NCBI RefSeq assembly: GCF_018294505.1
Contig: NC_057795.1
Span: 518,213,915-518,277,914, forward strand
Direction: 5' to 3'
Length of the DNA: 64,000 bases
DNA from: Triticum aestivum
Taxonomy: Eukaryota; Streptophyta; Magnoliopsida; Poales; Poaceae
Part shown: positions 33,721-46,060 of the stretch, one piece after another
Position numbering within the stretch: position 1 is the stretch's first letter
Layout of the letters: every line of letters begins with the position of its first letter
Notes under the pieces: model-generated
Told to the model about the DNA's origin: nothing
The model's database searches: none
What the model saw: the letters and a program-made list of their open reading frames with translations, nothing else
Made by a program: the position numbers and the translations under genes

Positions 33721-35100
33721 GGCGGCCGAAGCTAAGAATATCCGAGATTGAAGAAGAAGTACGACATTCGTTGGATAGACATCCAACGGCCACTACTGCT
33801 AGAACCGTGTGTTGACTATAATAAGTTGACAAAGCCTTGCATACGCGTCAACTTATTTTTTTAGGGGGCGCGTCACTTAGTAGGCCCACAAGTGTGTGGC
33901 AGAGAACTTATAGCCCATTTGCGTTTTGTAAGAATGTACAACCCATTTTTGAATTCTAATGGAATTTACAACAACCCATTTATAGTTTGTTAAAAGTACA
34001 TCCCATTTTCTAGCTAGGACAACGATTAATAATTTCAACCAACCATTGAAGACAGAATTCAATAAAATTTCCCACATTTTGATGGGATCCGAAATATTTT
34101 TATCCCTAAATTTCTAGTCAGATTAAATATAAACTTGTATTACGTAAAAATCCAACGAAACATTGCGCGCGCAACAATGAAAATTTAAGATTTTAAAAAT
34201 CCATAAATAATATTTTATAAACTAATTTCATGTTTGGTGCATTTTTTATAGTTACTGGCGAGTTTTTATAATTACATCCCATTTATTATTTTTAAAGCCC
34301 ATTTTCCTATTAAGCCTAATGCATCCCTCCTAGGAAAGATTTACAGCCCAGCGGGGCGGAGAATAACAAGTTGACCTTGCCTGGGTATTCCTCAAAAAGA
34401 CGTATAGCTGGGCTAGCCATTTTCATCTTGAAAAAAGTAGTATGTGGGTTGGATATCTAGCCTGGGCTAGACGGGCCACAGCTCGCCCAGTTAATACCCT
34501 GCTCTCCTCTAAACAACAACGAAATCATCGCCAAGAAAAACTCTGCAGTGCTCACGCCTCAAAAACACAAATACTGCTCGAGCTGCTTGGTCCCAGCTGT
34601 CGGCCGCACCTTGTGCAATTCTCTCGTTTATATTGACTACATAGGTTGATAATGGTGTGGGACCGTGATGTCAGGAAACCAGGAGAAAGCAAAAAAAATA
34701 TAGTTGTACATAATAAGGAGGCACTTGCGTACGTACGGCTATGGCCCTAGTGGGCCCTAGTGTCATCCAGTCAAAATAAAGTCATCTCCTGAATCCTCAT
34801 GTTCGTTGACCATGTTAACAATGCTCGGCGCCACAACGAGCGCAACAACTCGAAGGACAACGGAGAGGGACTCGCGGGCCCTGCGGAGATCTAATACGGC
34901 GCCCGCTGCTCATTCAAGAAGCCAGGATCATCGGACACCTATGAGCACCTTCGAGAAACTGAGACGACATGAAACGGTAAGGCCGCGCTTGGCAGCTCTG
35001 GTTTATTTGAAACTTGTATTAACATACAAGTGTAGTTTACTCGTCATCGGAAGGCCCGAGGTCTGTAAGTAAAACCGGCGGGTTACGCGTGTAATTTGAG

Positions 35101-37905
35101 AGACCAGTGTATATTTTACGAGCACTGCTATATGGACGACATTACCAGACGATACATGCACGACGTGCGTATCATGCCATCCATGGGCAAGGCTGAAACA
35201 GCAGCTAACGGCTAGATTAGCAATCGTTCGAGTGTCGTTCAGCGTATTTATCTTGTGTGAAGTACTTCCGATATTTTACTAGTCGAAATCGACCAACGAA
35301 GCGCCTTCGCCCGAGACCATCTGCTTTAATTTACAAGCGTTAGTTTTACAAGTGGTTTTGGTTGGAAAATGACGATCCAATCACGACCTAATATCATGAG
35401 TTGGTCGGAAGATCATATGGTTTCACGTCTAACCTACCCGACATGTTGTATAGGCTATGAATTAAACATCAGACGATGAACTTCTTACGAACGTGCACAA
35501 CAGAAGAGGATGATCTTCTTAACAAGCAAATCACTGGCATTAGATCGACATGCAAAACAATACGAAGCATTATTCTCAGGAGGCACGGTGAACAGCTTGT
35601 GATGCCGCATGCCACAACATTCCAAGCTCAACTTTGCAATCAAACACAAGGCCTGGCATTACATAGACAATATCAGAACAAACTCTTAACACAGGAATAT
35701 CTCAGCAGAGTAACTATTTACTTCTAAACTGAACACAGGAATAGGACAAAACACTCGACGCTGCTCATAGCAAGGGCGTCCCACTCAAAAATATCAAATG
35801 CATGTCTTCTGGCTAACATCAATGAGCAAATTTTGACAAGGTTTTCCAATTCCAATATATTAAACTAACGTCTTCTTGCTAACACAATGATTAAACTTTG
35901 ACAAGCTTTTCCCATTCAAAATATGTAATGCCTATGATCGTGTCCTGTCGTAGCTTCTTGTACTTGTTTGGGCACTTTTTGCCCAGGGCACTCCACATGT
36001 TGTTAAATTGCCAATGGTCTCTGCAGACTAGTCATGTCACCGGTGTCTAATAATACTCTATAAAGCTTCTCGGTCATTCCTTCTATAATGTACCGCAACC
36101 ATTGACTTCTTCTTTCTGCAAAGTGGAACGACCAACTAGACCCAGTAACGCAACAGTTTGCCTTGGACACATTGGCTCCTTTTGTGCAGTTCAACTAAAA
36201 TCGAAGTAGGAATAAAACCGAGCTTTAATTTTGATATCCCTGTAAGCAACAATAGGTACAAGGGAAACAATTACCGAGAAATAACGGTTGATGACTTGTC
36301 TTAATGGGAAACAAAGCAGGAGAGTAGCAATTCTCCATCAGTGTGATTCACTCATATTGATTGAGACATTATCTTAACAATGCCTTGTTTCAACATGTAT
36401 AAAGAACGACAAAGCAGAAAATTACCATTCCTAAAACAATGCAACTGATTCATTTTCAAAGAGACATTATCTTAACAATACCTTGGTTAAACATGTAGAA
36501 AGAACTACAAAGCAGGATAGTACCATTCCTAACAAGTGTTGCAGTTTTGAACTAAGATTTAGTAGTTAATTAATTCTGAGAGTGGCATTGCTTAATTTTA
36601 CCAGCAGCATTAGATTAACGAAAAGCATAAACAGTTCCAGGGAGAGTGGGCGCAACAACAATATGTGCTTCCATCTACTTATAAAGGGGGTGATGCAGAG
36701 TTTGTTGTAACAAAGCAACAATCATCATGTCTGGGTTGGTCCCATTTTTGTTCACTACTTAATGGGAAAAGACAACAATACAATAGCTTCAATTCAACAT
36801 TTATTTAAAAAAGTACCAATACAGGTAGCACAACATCTCAAAGCACACTGCACAATCATGTGGATGAAGGCCTGTACTGACCTTTCATGAGAACACCAAG
36901 ATAAAATACGAATCTGCTAACACGAATAGGAAATCCAATCTCCTTTTGTGCAGTTGCACTGAAATCAAGCAAAATGTTTCGCGTAGCGAAGCAAAATGTC
37001 GCAATAGCAACAAGTTGAACAGATATCATGTGGTTGAGACCAAGATTTGAAACAACTCGACAGGAACACTGGAAACAAATCTCGATCTCCTTTTGTGCAG
37101 TTCCACCAAAATTAAGCAAAGTCACCGGTGTGACATTCAAGTTGAACTACACAAAACACTCTTAAAACACAAGTGTTTCGAGTAGCGAAGCAAAATGTCG
37201 CAATAGCAACAAGTTGAATCGATACCCCTGTTTTAACAGAGGCAAAAAAGGAAACAATTACTTGTCGATAAAGGAGGATGAAACAAACGGTGATAGAAAG
37301 AAGCATCTAACTTATCTTGGATGGAAAACGAAGTAGGATAGTAGCATTTCTAAAACGTTTGCTATGATTCATATTAACAGAGACACTCTCTTGAAACAAC
37401 ATTCGTTAAAAAAATGTAATTTACTTTTAACAGTGGCATTACTTCAATTTTCTGGCAACATTCTTAGATTAACAACAGCAAAATAGATGTATGGGACATG
37501 CTAGCACCATGTGCGTCCACACGTATAAATGGGTGATGCAGAGTATGTAGCCAAGCAGCATATTTGTGTTGGTCCCATATTTGTTCTCTTTGAACTTTTT
37601 CCTATGTGAGGGTAGCAAATCTAGTCTTGCACAAACTACCCGACCCCCCCCCCCCAGCTCTTTCCCTTTTCAACAAAGAGATCGGTTCCTTATATATGTG
37701 TGTACTGGGTTACCCCCTTTTTCCCTTTTCGACCAACAAAGCGGCTGGATAGCCAGTCTATACTACTTTTCCTCCCTCCTTTCCTCATTGAACCACGTCC
37801 TAGATTCATGCTCCACCCCACCGCACCTTTATTTTCTCTTTGAACCAAGACCTAGATTCGACTATAGATCGAAAAATATCCACATGCAGCTAGAGCAACG
37901 ATGGT
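35101..37905. other. AT-rich repetitive region, no gene seen
   Basis: The stretch holds three copies of the TTTGTGCAGTTCCACTAAAA-type motif (36181, 36945, 37092). A locally duplicated segment contains GCAAAATGTCGCAATAGCAA at 36988 and 37192. Short minus-strand frames repeat S-V-Q-L-V-A-I-A-T-F-C-F-A-T-R-N, so the duplication covered an exon-like piece. A C run lies near 37644. No complete gene is supported. Confidence 0.45.
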
Positions 37906-37916
37906 TTCAAAGAAAC

Positions 37917-38400
37917 TTATACCTTAGGGTCGTCGGGATGTGGCAAGGCGTGCGGCGGGAGGCCGGATCTGCCCACACTACGTACGACAGCGAGGAAGAA
38001 GGGGTCGGTGGCCCTCCCGCACATGCATTGGGTGAAAGAGAACAGCATAGCCGGCAGTGGATTGCCTCCCTTGCCGAAGGCGATAGAGTTAATGCTGCAC
38101 CTCCTCCCCTTCCCGGTGCAACAGGATACAGACGCCTCCTTCACCAGCTATGAGGGGGGTGAGAGAGACAAGAGGCCAACAAAGTCTTGTTTAGATCTGG
38201 TGAAGAGAGGGTGAGAGACTGTGAATATAGCAAACCCTAGCAAATGAACACTGAGCCTCCAGCGTGTAACATATATGTATTGCCGTGAGCGTGTGGAGAG
38301 TGCAAACCCTAGCAAACAAGCGCTGAGGCTCCCGCTTATATATATACTAATGTAGTACGGACTGAGCTCTGGTGCCTTCACTCCATCTGCTTTTGGCTGT
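37917..38400 (-). promoter_or_regulatory. Promoter/first-exon-like unit 1
   Basis: On the minus strand a TATATATA stretch (38336-38345) is followed by GCTAGGGTTTGC segments, an open frame from about 38144, and a probable donor GTATAAG near 37917. The frame is shared in part with units at 39.8, 41.6 and 45.6 kb. It may be the 5' end of a decayed, locally duplicated transcription unit. A non-coding RNA is as likely as a protein. Confidence 0.4.
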
Positions 38401-39814
38401 ATGATAGGTGAGCCTGCCACATTTTGGGCCCACCAGTCATAAACCCAAAGGCAGGTGCACTAAGTCAATGAAGCTGCATCCATATAGTACTCTCGTGTGT
38501 ATACGACTAATATATAGTGGAGTGGTTTTCTTATTCTCTCTATAACAATCGTTTTAAATTGTGTAAGTACGAAACGAAACTCTTTATTTAATGTACAGTG
38601 AAGAAAACTAGTACTACTTTCGATGAACTAACGATCCACGCCCATGCGTCCTGGTCGCACTTCCTGTCCTTCACGTGTGGTGCACTACCCTCCCTTAAGT
38701 GAACAACCACACATGCGCCAAATTATCAGAAACATGTGAGAGTGTGTACAAATAAAGAATTTCAATTTCAATTATCGTAAAGGTTTGAGAGTATTACAAA
38801 GTTTGACTTCAGTCAAATCTAATATGCGGAGTAAATAAAAATGGAGGGCTACTACGTCCATCCGGGTGTTTAGTCCACACCATTTTTTAACTCAAAGTTA
38901 ATAGCTGGACAAATAAAATTACAGGTGAGCTGGAGACAAAGTTGTGAGAAGGCTTAGAAATCAATACAAAACCTATGCTCTTAGTACCAACGTTAATCCT
39001 TCTTCGCGGAAACATTTGGTTCATAGCCAACTGTGTGATAAAATTGCACCAACGTGAAAGACGACTGCGTCTCCAATGCAACCAAGGTGAACTGACGAAG
39101 GATATCATCTTTGTGCGTAACAAGCAAAGAGCACTGATGGAAGATAGCTTGTTTTTCATTCAAAATCGATCAACTTCACCAGCCGACGCAACCATGAGGC
39201 GCAACCATGAGCATCGATAGGTCATCATGGTGATGCATCATCCATTTGGCATCAAGTTTGGGTGAGGCACCTACGAAGTTCGACAAATCCTCACTGTGGT
39301 CTGTTTCTTCTTAGTAATCAAGCTCGAGGAAGGAAGAACCACGTGGCAGAGGACAGTGAGGCGGAACAACAATTGCCATCCAATTTTGTGCAGTTCCACT
39401 AAAATGGAGGAAGACATGCCCGGGTATGGAGACACGCATCACTGTTTCCAAAAATATAGAAAAGGGTTAATGAAAAATACACCAACAAACAGAAGCATCA
39501 TAATTATATCTTGATGGGAACTAAACCAGGATGCCCGAGAAAAAAAGCATTTCTTCATTTAACCAGTGATAGTACTACCACCATATGGACAATGACCGCA
39601 CAACCACCATGTACTTTTTGTCGAAACAACATGTATACCTCCACTAAGGCATAAATCAGGACAACTTTTCGAGTGGCATTTCCTCTATAATAGTACTAGT
39701 AGGTGATGTTGGACCAGCCGACGAACCCTAGCTACTATGCATGGGAAGCTGGGGAGTAGTCGCATAGAAGAAAACCCGCACGCAGCGACCTAGGGAGCTG
39801 GACCAGTACAAGAA

Positions 39815-40200
39815 GTTATACCTCAGGTGGGCGAGATGTCGTTTAGGCGGGCGGGCGGGATCTGCCCACACGACGGCAGCGAACAAGGGCGCGGAGGATC
39901 TTCATCCGCGCCAGCGCTGGCTCCGAGAGGACGGTGCGCATCGGCTCCCTCCGTCGCCGACGGCGAACGTCAATGCTGCACCTCCTCACCTCCCGCAGCG
40001 GACAGGATTCGGCCGGATCTGTGACCACCGGTGAGGAGAGAGATAGAGTGGACACTGTCATCTTGTTTTGATATGGAGAGGGTGAGAGAGCGAGACGCGA
40101 GAAACTCTATCAAACAAGAGGCTATAATGGAGTAAAAATTCTCTCCATAGCAGTGGTTTTAAATAGAATACGCGCGTTCCCGGATAAAAGAAACGAAAAC
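39815..40200 (-). promoter_or_regulatory. Promoter/first-exon-like unit 2
   Basis: The minus strand reads a basic frame from 40061 (V-V-T-D-P-A-E-S-C-P then R-R-R-R-R-R-E-P) that resembles the one at 45.9 kb, and ends near a donor-like GGTATAAC at 39820. Upstream it has the GGAGAGAATTTTTACTCC stretch shared in part with the other units. Function unknown. Confidence 0.4.
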
Positions 40201-41619
40201 TGGCGGACAATTTTTTAAGGGTCTGTCTAGGACACATCTAGATGTCTAAGTTGATGTCCACTCTGTTTGTGGTCTATTTTTTTGTCCTAGTTTTTTGTTT
40301 CTTGTTGCTACATTATATACTTGTGGGAGCTTAGATGTGATATCCTTAAATAACATCTAGATGTGAATTAGACAAACTGATTTTCTAACGTACCAAGAAA
40401 GAAAACTCGATCAAAAACACGCCCCCGCTTCTAGGTCGCGATAGTCGTCGCGCACACACACATAGACATAGACATGCATATCCGTGTTTACGTAAAATTC
40501 CATTTCCATCTCATCTCCAATCATATTTGTCCAACTAGCACATTATCTACGTTGTTAATTATATACGCAACAATATTAACATACAACATCTCTTGTTTGC
40601 GCACGTCCGAACCGCTGCCACGGCCGGTCCTGACCAACCCGAACCCTCTTCATCACCCGCGCGTGCTTCCCGCCCGAAACGGTCAGTGCCGCATTCATGC
40701 CCGGCCAGAGCGGACGCGACCTCTCACTGGCACCGGCATTGAAGCGGCGCGCCAGCCAAGAGAGCGTCGCCCACACCGCTTCCGGGTGCACGCTGCTGCT
40801 CCGCGTTCAAAGGTTGCAATAGCCGACTACAACATGCATGTAAAAAGTTCTTGGGAGTCCGTGCTACAGCTAGCTGTCCTCCCCCAACTCGTCAATCTCT
40901 TCCAGTAGTGCTAGTAGTACTCCACGGCGCAATCCATCGACAAGCAGGCGGGAAAGTTATCATATACTCGGTTTGCGGTGAGTGGCATGTCGAGCGACCG
41001 TGTGGGGTCGAGCCATGGAGGAGGGTGAGACACGAACACGACATACGTGATTTAAACGTTGGTTTTGCTCGATGGCGCAATCCAGCGAAACGAAATGTTG
41101 GTTTCTCTCCATTTCCATTTTTTCTCCGGAAAAACGGAAACTTTCCACTCCATTTTCATTCCCATTCCAAGGTTGCCCCGTTACAACATTCCATCAAATA
41201 CAAAGGAAAACTAACACGCATGCTGATGCAGCTCAATGATTCACAGATCATAGCCAATATTTACTTCACAACTAAAGAAAAAAGTTGTGAGAGCATGTAC
41301 GAAAGAAAAACTACTGATGGGGTCACTACGACTTAAACCCTAAACCCTAAACATGATTTAATTCCATGGCCAGGTAGAACCTGTCAAAGGAAAGACGGCT
41401 GGCACCCTCGGATCATATGATGCTTTTGTGCAGTTCCAGTAAAATCGACCTGAGCATCCCTGATGGCAAAGATATTGAAGAAGTGTGATTAGAATAATAG
41501 TACTGGCACTAGTTCATGAGACATAAACTTATCACAAGTAGAAGCCGGTAGAAGTAGAGAAAGATCGACATGGAGATGGAGCTACGGTAGTGGAGCAAGC
41601 CGGCTCCAAAATGAAGATG

Positions 41620-41890
41620 GACTACCTGGGACGTCGGGCTGTACCTAGAAGGGCGGTTGGGACGCGGCATCGGCCTATACCGCGGTGACCCCCGATTGGG
41701 ACGCACCGACTGTGGGTTTTCTCCCTCACCGATGTCGACCGCGTCTACGCAGAACATTGTTCCCTTCCCCCAGCTGCGGGATCAGGCCCGTCGTTCTATG
41801 CTTGTGAAGAGAGCAACCTTAGCAAGCAGGCTTGTAGCTTAGGCTCCTGCTAGTGTATATATAGTGGTTTTCTTTTTCTCTCCATATCAA
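41620..41890 (-). promoter_or_regulatory. Promoter/first-exon-like unit 3
   Basis: It has CTATATATACACTAGCAGGA on the minus strand (TATA box near 41855) and a frame from 41757 with V-R-P-N-R-G-S-P-R-Y-R-P. It ends near CCTGGGACGTCGGGCTGTAC, which corresponds to the end of units 1, 2 and 4. It is the third member of the degenerate series. Confidence 0.4.
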
Positions 41891-42289
41891 CCATTTTATA
41901 TTGCATACGTGTCATTCAAGAGTGAAATGATGGTTGCTTCTTCCGACTAACTTACTGTGTGATTTGACTGCTCCTTAGTGGCCCCTACACGTACTCCCCC
42001 TACGTGTATGCAACAGTCACACGTACACATGGACGCAAAAACGCACGTGACGCCCTAATGCATGCATGTCCGAGCACACGACGGAACACACACGGTCACG
42101 CTAAGTGCTCAACCTACATGTGCATGCACACACATACTCAGTCAGGGTGAGCTAGTGACCGTATAAACACCGGAAAATATATATATTGAGCGCAATGAGC
42201 GTATTATGAAGTCCACTGACCGTATTTTTACAAATATACAGTGACAGATAGTGTATTTATCTCGTTTAAAATTAATCCATATTAACCGG

Positions 42290-42845
42290 AGAGGAGGCAG
42301 TATGGACTAGCATTACTTGCGCGCGGTGGCTCGCAGGACAAGGAGAAACTTTTGACTAATGCAAGCTCTCCCTCGCTCAGGCGGTGGACGTGCAACAGTT
42401 AATTCGGTGTCAGATTGCCAGAAGCATACACTATACTACTAGTGCTACTATTGTTCGACTTCCCGAATAGGCGAATAGCCAAGCGCAAAGTTTACTAGTA
42501 CTACCTCCGTCCGGGTTTATTAGTCCCCATTGTATTTCGTTCCAGATTTTGACCATAGATTAAACTAACGAAATATTCACGCATGTCACCAAACATTATA
42601 TTTTTGAAAATTATATTCAAATACGAATCCAATGAGATAATTTTTCTTGACATGCATTAACATTTTGTTAGTTAAATTTTTATTCAAAATTTGGCACAAA
42701 CTACAAAGGGAACCTATAAACCAGGACGGAGGTAGTACTAGTACTACTAATATAGTCTATAAAGGTACGTACTATACTAGTACTAGGAACCGGATGGAGG
42801 AGCGTCTGCACTCTTATTATAATTTTAAAATGTGATAAAGCAATC
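42290..42845 (+). repeat. Segmental duplication copy A (interrupted by a MITE)
   Basis: Shares TATGGACTAGCA, GGTGTCAGATTG, ATTGTTCGACTTC and GGAGCGTCT in order with 43225-43540. Offset is about 937 bases before the MITE. Copy A contains an extra 235-base MITE at 42501-42735. Confidence 0.75.
42501..42735. mobile_element. Stowaway-type MITE (235 bp)
   Basis: The inverted ends CTACCTCCGTCC-GGTTTAT and its complement are flanked by TA on both sides (42499-42500, 42736-42737). Size, TA target and CTCCGTCC-like ends are those of Tc1/mariner-derived Stowaway MITEs. It has no coding. Confidence 0.85.
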
Positions 42846-43224
42846 TTCAACACATTTGGTTCTCTTTGAGGGTTCTCGCATGTGATAATGGAAGTTGATT
42901 GCATGGAACACTCGCCACAATTCTCGCTTAATTCTGGCTCATATCCTGTTACAAATAGTAGCGCTCGGTAATATTTCCTCTTTTTTTGTTATTCAGCATG
43001 TAAACAAGTCAGCAAACCTTGCGGCGCATCTTCGTGCGAACCGTGCTTGCTGCACTTTGAATGTGGCCGAGAGCTGGCTTGATGAAACACCTCGCTTCCT
43101 ACTTATTTTTTTGCGGGGTACCTCGCTTCTTAGTGACTAGTGTCTTGGCTGATCGTCCTAAGAATGCTTATATATGAATAAAGCTCTCTCATTTACCCAC
43201 AAAAAAGGTTAAGCCAAATTAACC

Positions 43225-43540
43225 GAAAAGGAGGGAGTATGGACTAGCACTACTTTTTGGTGTGTCCCGTCAACTCGCAGAACGAGGAGAAGCTTGCAGG
43301 ACAAGGTGAAGCTCGCTTACGCCTTTTGACTAATGCAACCTACCCTTGGTGGACATGCATCAGTCCATTCGGTGTCAGATTGTCAGAGGCATACACTGTA
43401 GTACCCAACATGCGGAGTACCATCATTGTTCGACTTCACGAAGAGGCGAAGAGCCAAGCGCAGTAGTACGAGTAGTACTACTACTAGAACCGCATGGTGG
43501 AGCGTCTCTACTCTTATTTTTTTATCTCTGATAAAGTACA
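43225..43540 (+). repeat. Segmental duplication copy B (no MITE)
   Basis: The second copy of 42290-42845; at the place of the MITE it has only AAGCGCAGTAGTACGAGTAG. A half Stowaway end (CTCCCTCCGTCATAG) lies nearby at 43811. Confidence 0.7.
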
Positions 43541-44334
43541 CGTTTATTCCGGAGAAGGGCGGAAAACGGCAACCCAACATGTAATGAATGATATCGATCA
43601 ACCAACCATGCTCGAATATATCTTGGCCTCCATGCGAACCCATCTGTGTGTTCTTGCTCCTCGTCTCTCTCAAGGAACGGCGGGTTGGCTCTTTGCCGTC
43701 AATTGAGATCGGTTTGCTCACACTCCTGTCCCACATGTCAGTGATATGCCAAAAGGAGGTGCGTTGACCGACTGGCCATACGCGTACTTGGTTTTGAACC
43801 TTCATACTACTCCTCCCTCCGTCATAGTTTACAGGGCACGCTTCATTATGATGCATTTCTCTCAATGCATTTCCACCACCAGAGAGACTTTAGACGCGTT
43901 TGGTTTAATGCTCAATTAATTAGGGCGTGGTAACCGCAATCAAGTCCACAATTTTCTCTCCATGTACTCTGTACTAGTACTACAGAGTGGAGTAAGTGCA
44001 TGCATGTGTGTACCCGAGGTAGAAGCACTGCATGCATGTGTGTACGCATTATTCCCTCTAGTAATAGACGCCATGCTATAACTACCAATGCTATTTTTTA
44101 GGCCGATCACTAGTCGCCTTGGTCCCACAGATCTTTTTTCTTTTTTCTGAAGCACGCTGTATAAACAGTGACGGATGGAGTAGTATGAGCGGATTCAAAG
44201 AAGAGCGTATTGATGGTTGCTTCTTTAGAGCAACTTACAGTGGGAAAGGTGGGGCTTACGATTTGACTGCTCATTACTCACTATATTAATGTGGCGCAAT
44301 CACCGGGCTGAGTCTCCCATGCGGTTGTGCACTA

Positions 44335-44641
44335 CCCCCTCGGTTCTTAAATATACTCCGGAGTATATTTGTCTTTCTAGAGATTTCAACGAGTGACTAC
44401 TCAAATATTTGTCTTTTTAGAGATTTCAAATGGACTGGCACATACGGATGTATATACATATTTTAGAGTGTAGATTCTCTCATTTTACTCCGTATGTAGT
44501 CACTTGTTGAAATCTCTAGAAATACGGATAGAATATTTAGGAACAGAGGGAGTACACATACGAAGCAAAATGAGTGAATCTACACTCTAAAATATGCCCG
44601 TTTGAAATTTGTAAAAAGACAAATATTTAGGAACGAAGGAG
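44335..44641. mobile_element. Stowaway-type MITE plus an adjacent half copy
   Basis: 44335-44552 has inverted ends (GTTC-TAAATAT cores, CCCTC tips) with flanking TA. Immediately right, 44553-44641 is the right half of a second copy in the same family ending ATATTTAGGAACGAAGGAG and TA. Both contain GAATCTACACTCTAAAATAT or its complement. It resembles the Thalos-type Stowaway of Triticeae. Confidence 0.8.
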
Positions 44642-45187
44642 TACAATTTTGTGCATGGCACATGGACCCGGATGATGAAGAGGCTTCTGGCAATGCTATC
44701 AAGGTTCCATCATTTGTTTACATAATTGACGTACTATACAAATAATTTTCCAGCGAGACATAAAATTGTACAATGGTGTGAGCTTTCAGCTTCTATTTTG
44801 CGTGTCTTGCCATCGATGCTCTTTCAAAAACAATAAAAAACTAACTTCCTTGCTAATGCATGTCAATTATTAGCAGATCAGAGCTAATAATTACATCACA
44901 ACTGAAGACAGAGTTGTGAGAAGGTGTTAAATTAAATTGATCCAAGCTTTCATTGGCAGCAACGTCCCCCCAGCTCTGTCTAAATCAACAAGCCATGTTG
45001 GGAAAAAAGTAGCTGTCTGGAGCATGCAACATTCTGATCATTTTGTGCAGTTCCACTAAAATAGAGCTGAGCGTCCCTGTTCCGAAGATACTAAGTGTGA
45101 TTACGATAATAGAGGACTGTGGATGAAACAATAAACACATAAATAGAAGCTGGTCACCTTTGCAGTCTCTCTTAAGACTAACTAGTT

Positions 45188-45490
45188 TTAGAAGATTAGG
45201 CTCGGAGTTGGATGAGGAGGATAGAGCAAAACCAATCTCCCTTTGTGCAGTCGCACTGAAATGTAGAGGCGTTGCCCATGTGACATTTTAGTACAACTGC
45301 ACAAAACACTCTTAAGAAAAAAGTGATTTGTGGAGTTCACCAAAAGGTCGCAATAGTAACGAGGTGAAATGGATAGCCCTGTTTGCAAAAAAGAGGTAGA
45401 AAGGAAACAATTACTGGCCAATAACAGTTGATGACACATGCGATGACAAAAAAGAAACATATTCCTTGCCCTAAGGGAAGATAACAACAC
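45188..45490 (-). other. Decayed copy of the 37-kb exon-like segment
   Basis: GTGCAGTCGCACTGAAAT (45245) followed by AAAGGTCGCAATAGTAAC (45349) and GGAAACAATTACTGGCC (45404) match the order of elements around 37092-37270. The short frame here has no recognisable domain. Confidence 0.4.
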
Positions 45491-45628
45491 GGTTGTGTTT
45501 GTCTAAAACGGTGTGAGGACGAGAATGCAATATGGAAAGTACGCTGGACGAGCTACATTTTGGGTAAAGAACTATGGAAGATCCACATGCAGTGATGTGG
45601 GAAGACGGGCAGTGGAGCAAGGCCGGAG

Positions 45629-46060
45629 GGGATACCTGGAGGTCGTCGGGACGTAACTAGGTGAGCGGCGGCAGGTGGAATCTAAGAGCAGGTGGCGTAG
45701 GCCCTGCCGCGCCGGAGCTTGGTTAGAGAGAACGACGTGTACCGCAGATCGGGACGTGCTGCCTCGGCGCCGTCGAACGGAGAAATGATGCACTTCCTCC
45801 CTTTCCCCCGGCAGGCGGGATGCGGCCGGATCAGTGACCAATAGTGAGAGAGAGAGAGAGAGGCCACCACACTCCCTTTCCCCCGGCGGACGGGATGCGG
45901 CCGGATCAGTGACCAACGATGAGAGAGAGAGAGAGAGAGGCCACCGCAGCCTTGTGTGAGATACTCTGAAGAGCGACAAACCAAGCACGCAAGGCTCCAT
46001 TGTATATAATGAGCGGACTACCTTTTTCTCCATAAAAATTGTTTTATATCCTATGTACGT
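45629..46060 (-). promoter_or_regulatory. Promoter/first-exon-like unit 4
   Basis: The minus-strand frame from 46033 repeats L-V-T-D-P-A-A-S-R twice because of a 74-base tandem duplication, then V-R-R-R-R-G; this corresponds to unit 2. TATATAC (minus) lies near 46003. It ends near CCTGGAGGTCGTCGGGACGT at 45633, shared with unit 1. Confidence 0.4.
45799..45949 (+). repeat. 74-76 bp tandem duplication with GA microsatellites
   Basis: Two units, each with GATGCGGCCGGATCAGTGAC followed by (GA)n and GGCCACC, at 45799-45872 and 45873-45949. Confidence 0.85.

Larger units (their letters stand above)
30699..35100. mobile_element. CACTA element 2, left part; right end not found
   Basis: It begins CACTACAAAAAAAGACAC with TAA (30696-30698) as the probable three-base target site inside the element 3 LTR. 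Subterminal DNA has repeated TGACA/TATGACA motifs, tandem 70-base and 730-base repeats and ACGTGCG-rich short repeats (32068-32127), typical of large Triticeae CACTA elements. A third degenerate piece of the 730-base unit lies near 34640-34960, so the element reaches at least 35 kb. No matching right terminus was found before element 4, so the true extent, perhaps to about 53.5 kb, is unknown. Confidence 0.65.

Noticed and set aside
38795..38850. AAAGTTTGACTTCAGTCAAA...GGAGG, Stowaway-like right end
   Set aside because: Only one end is present; too decayed to define an element.
41333..41353. AAACCCTAAACCCTAAAC, telomere-like
   Set aside because: Only two and a half repeats; a telo-box-like motif, not an interstitial telomere array.
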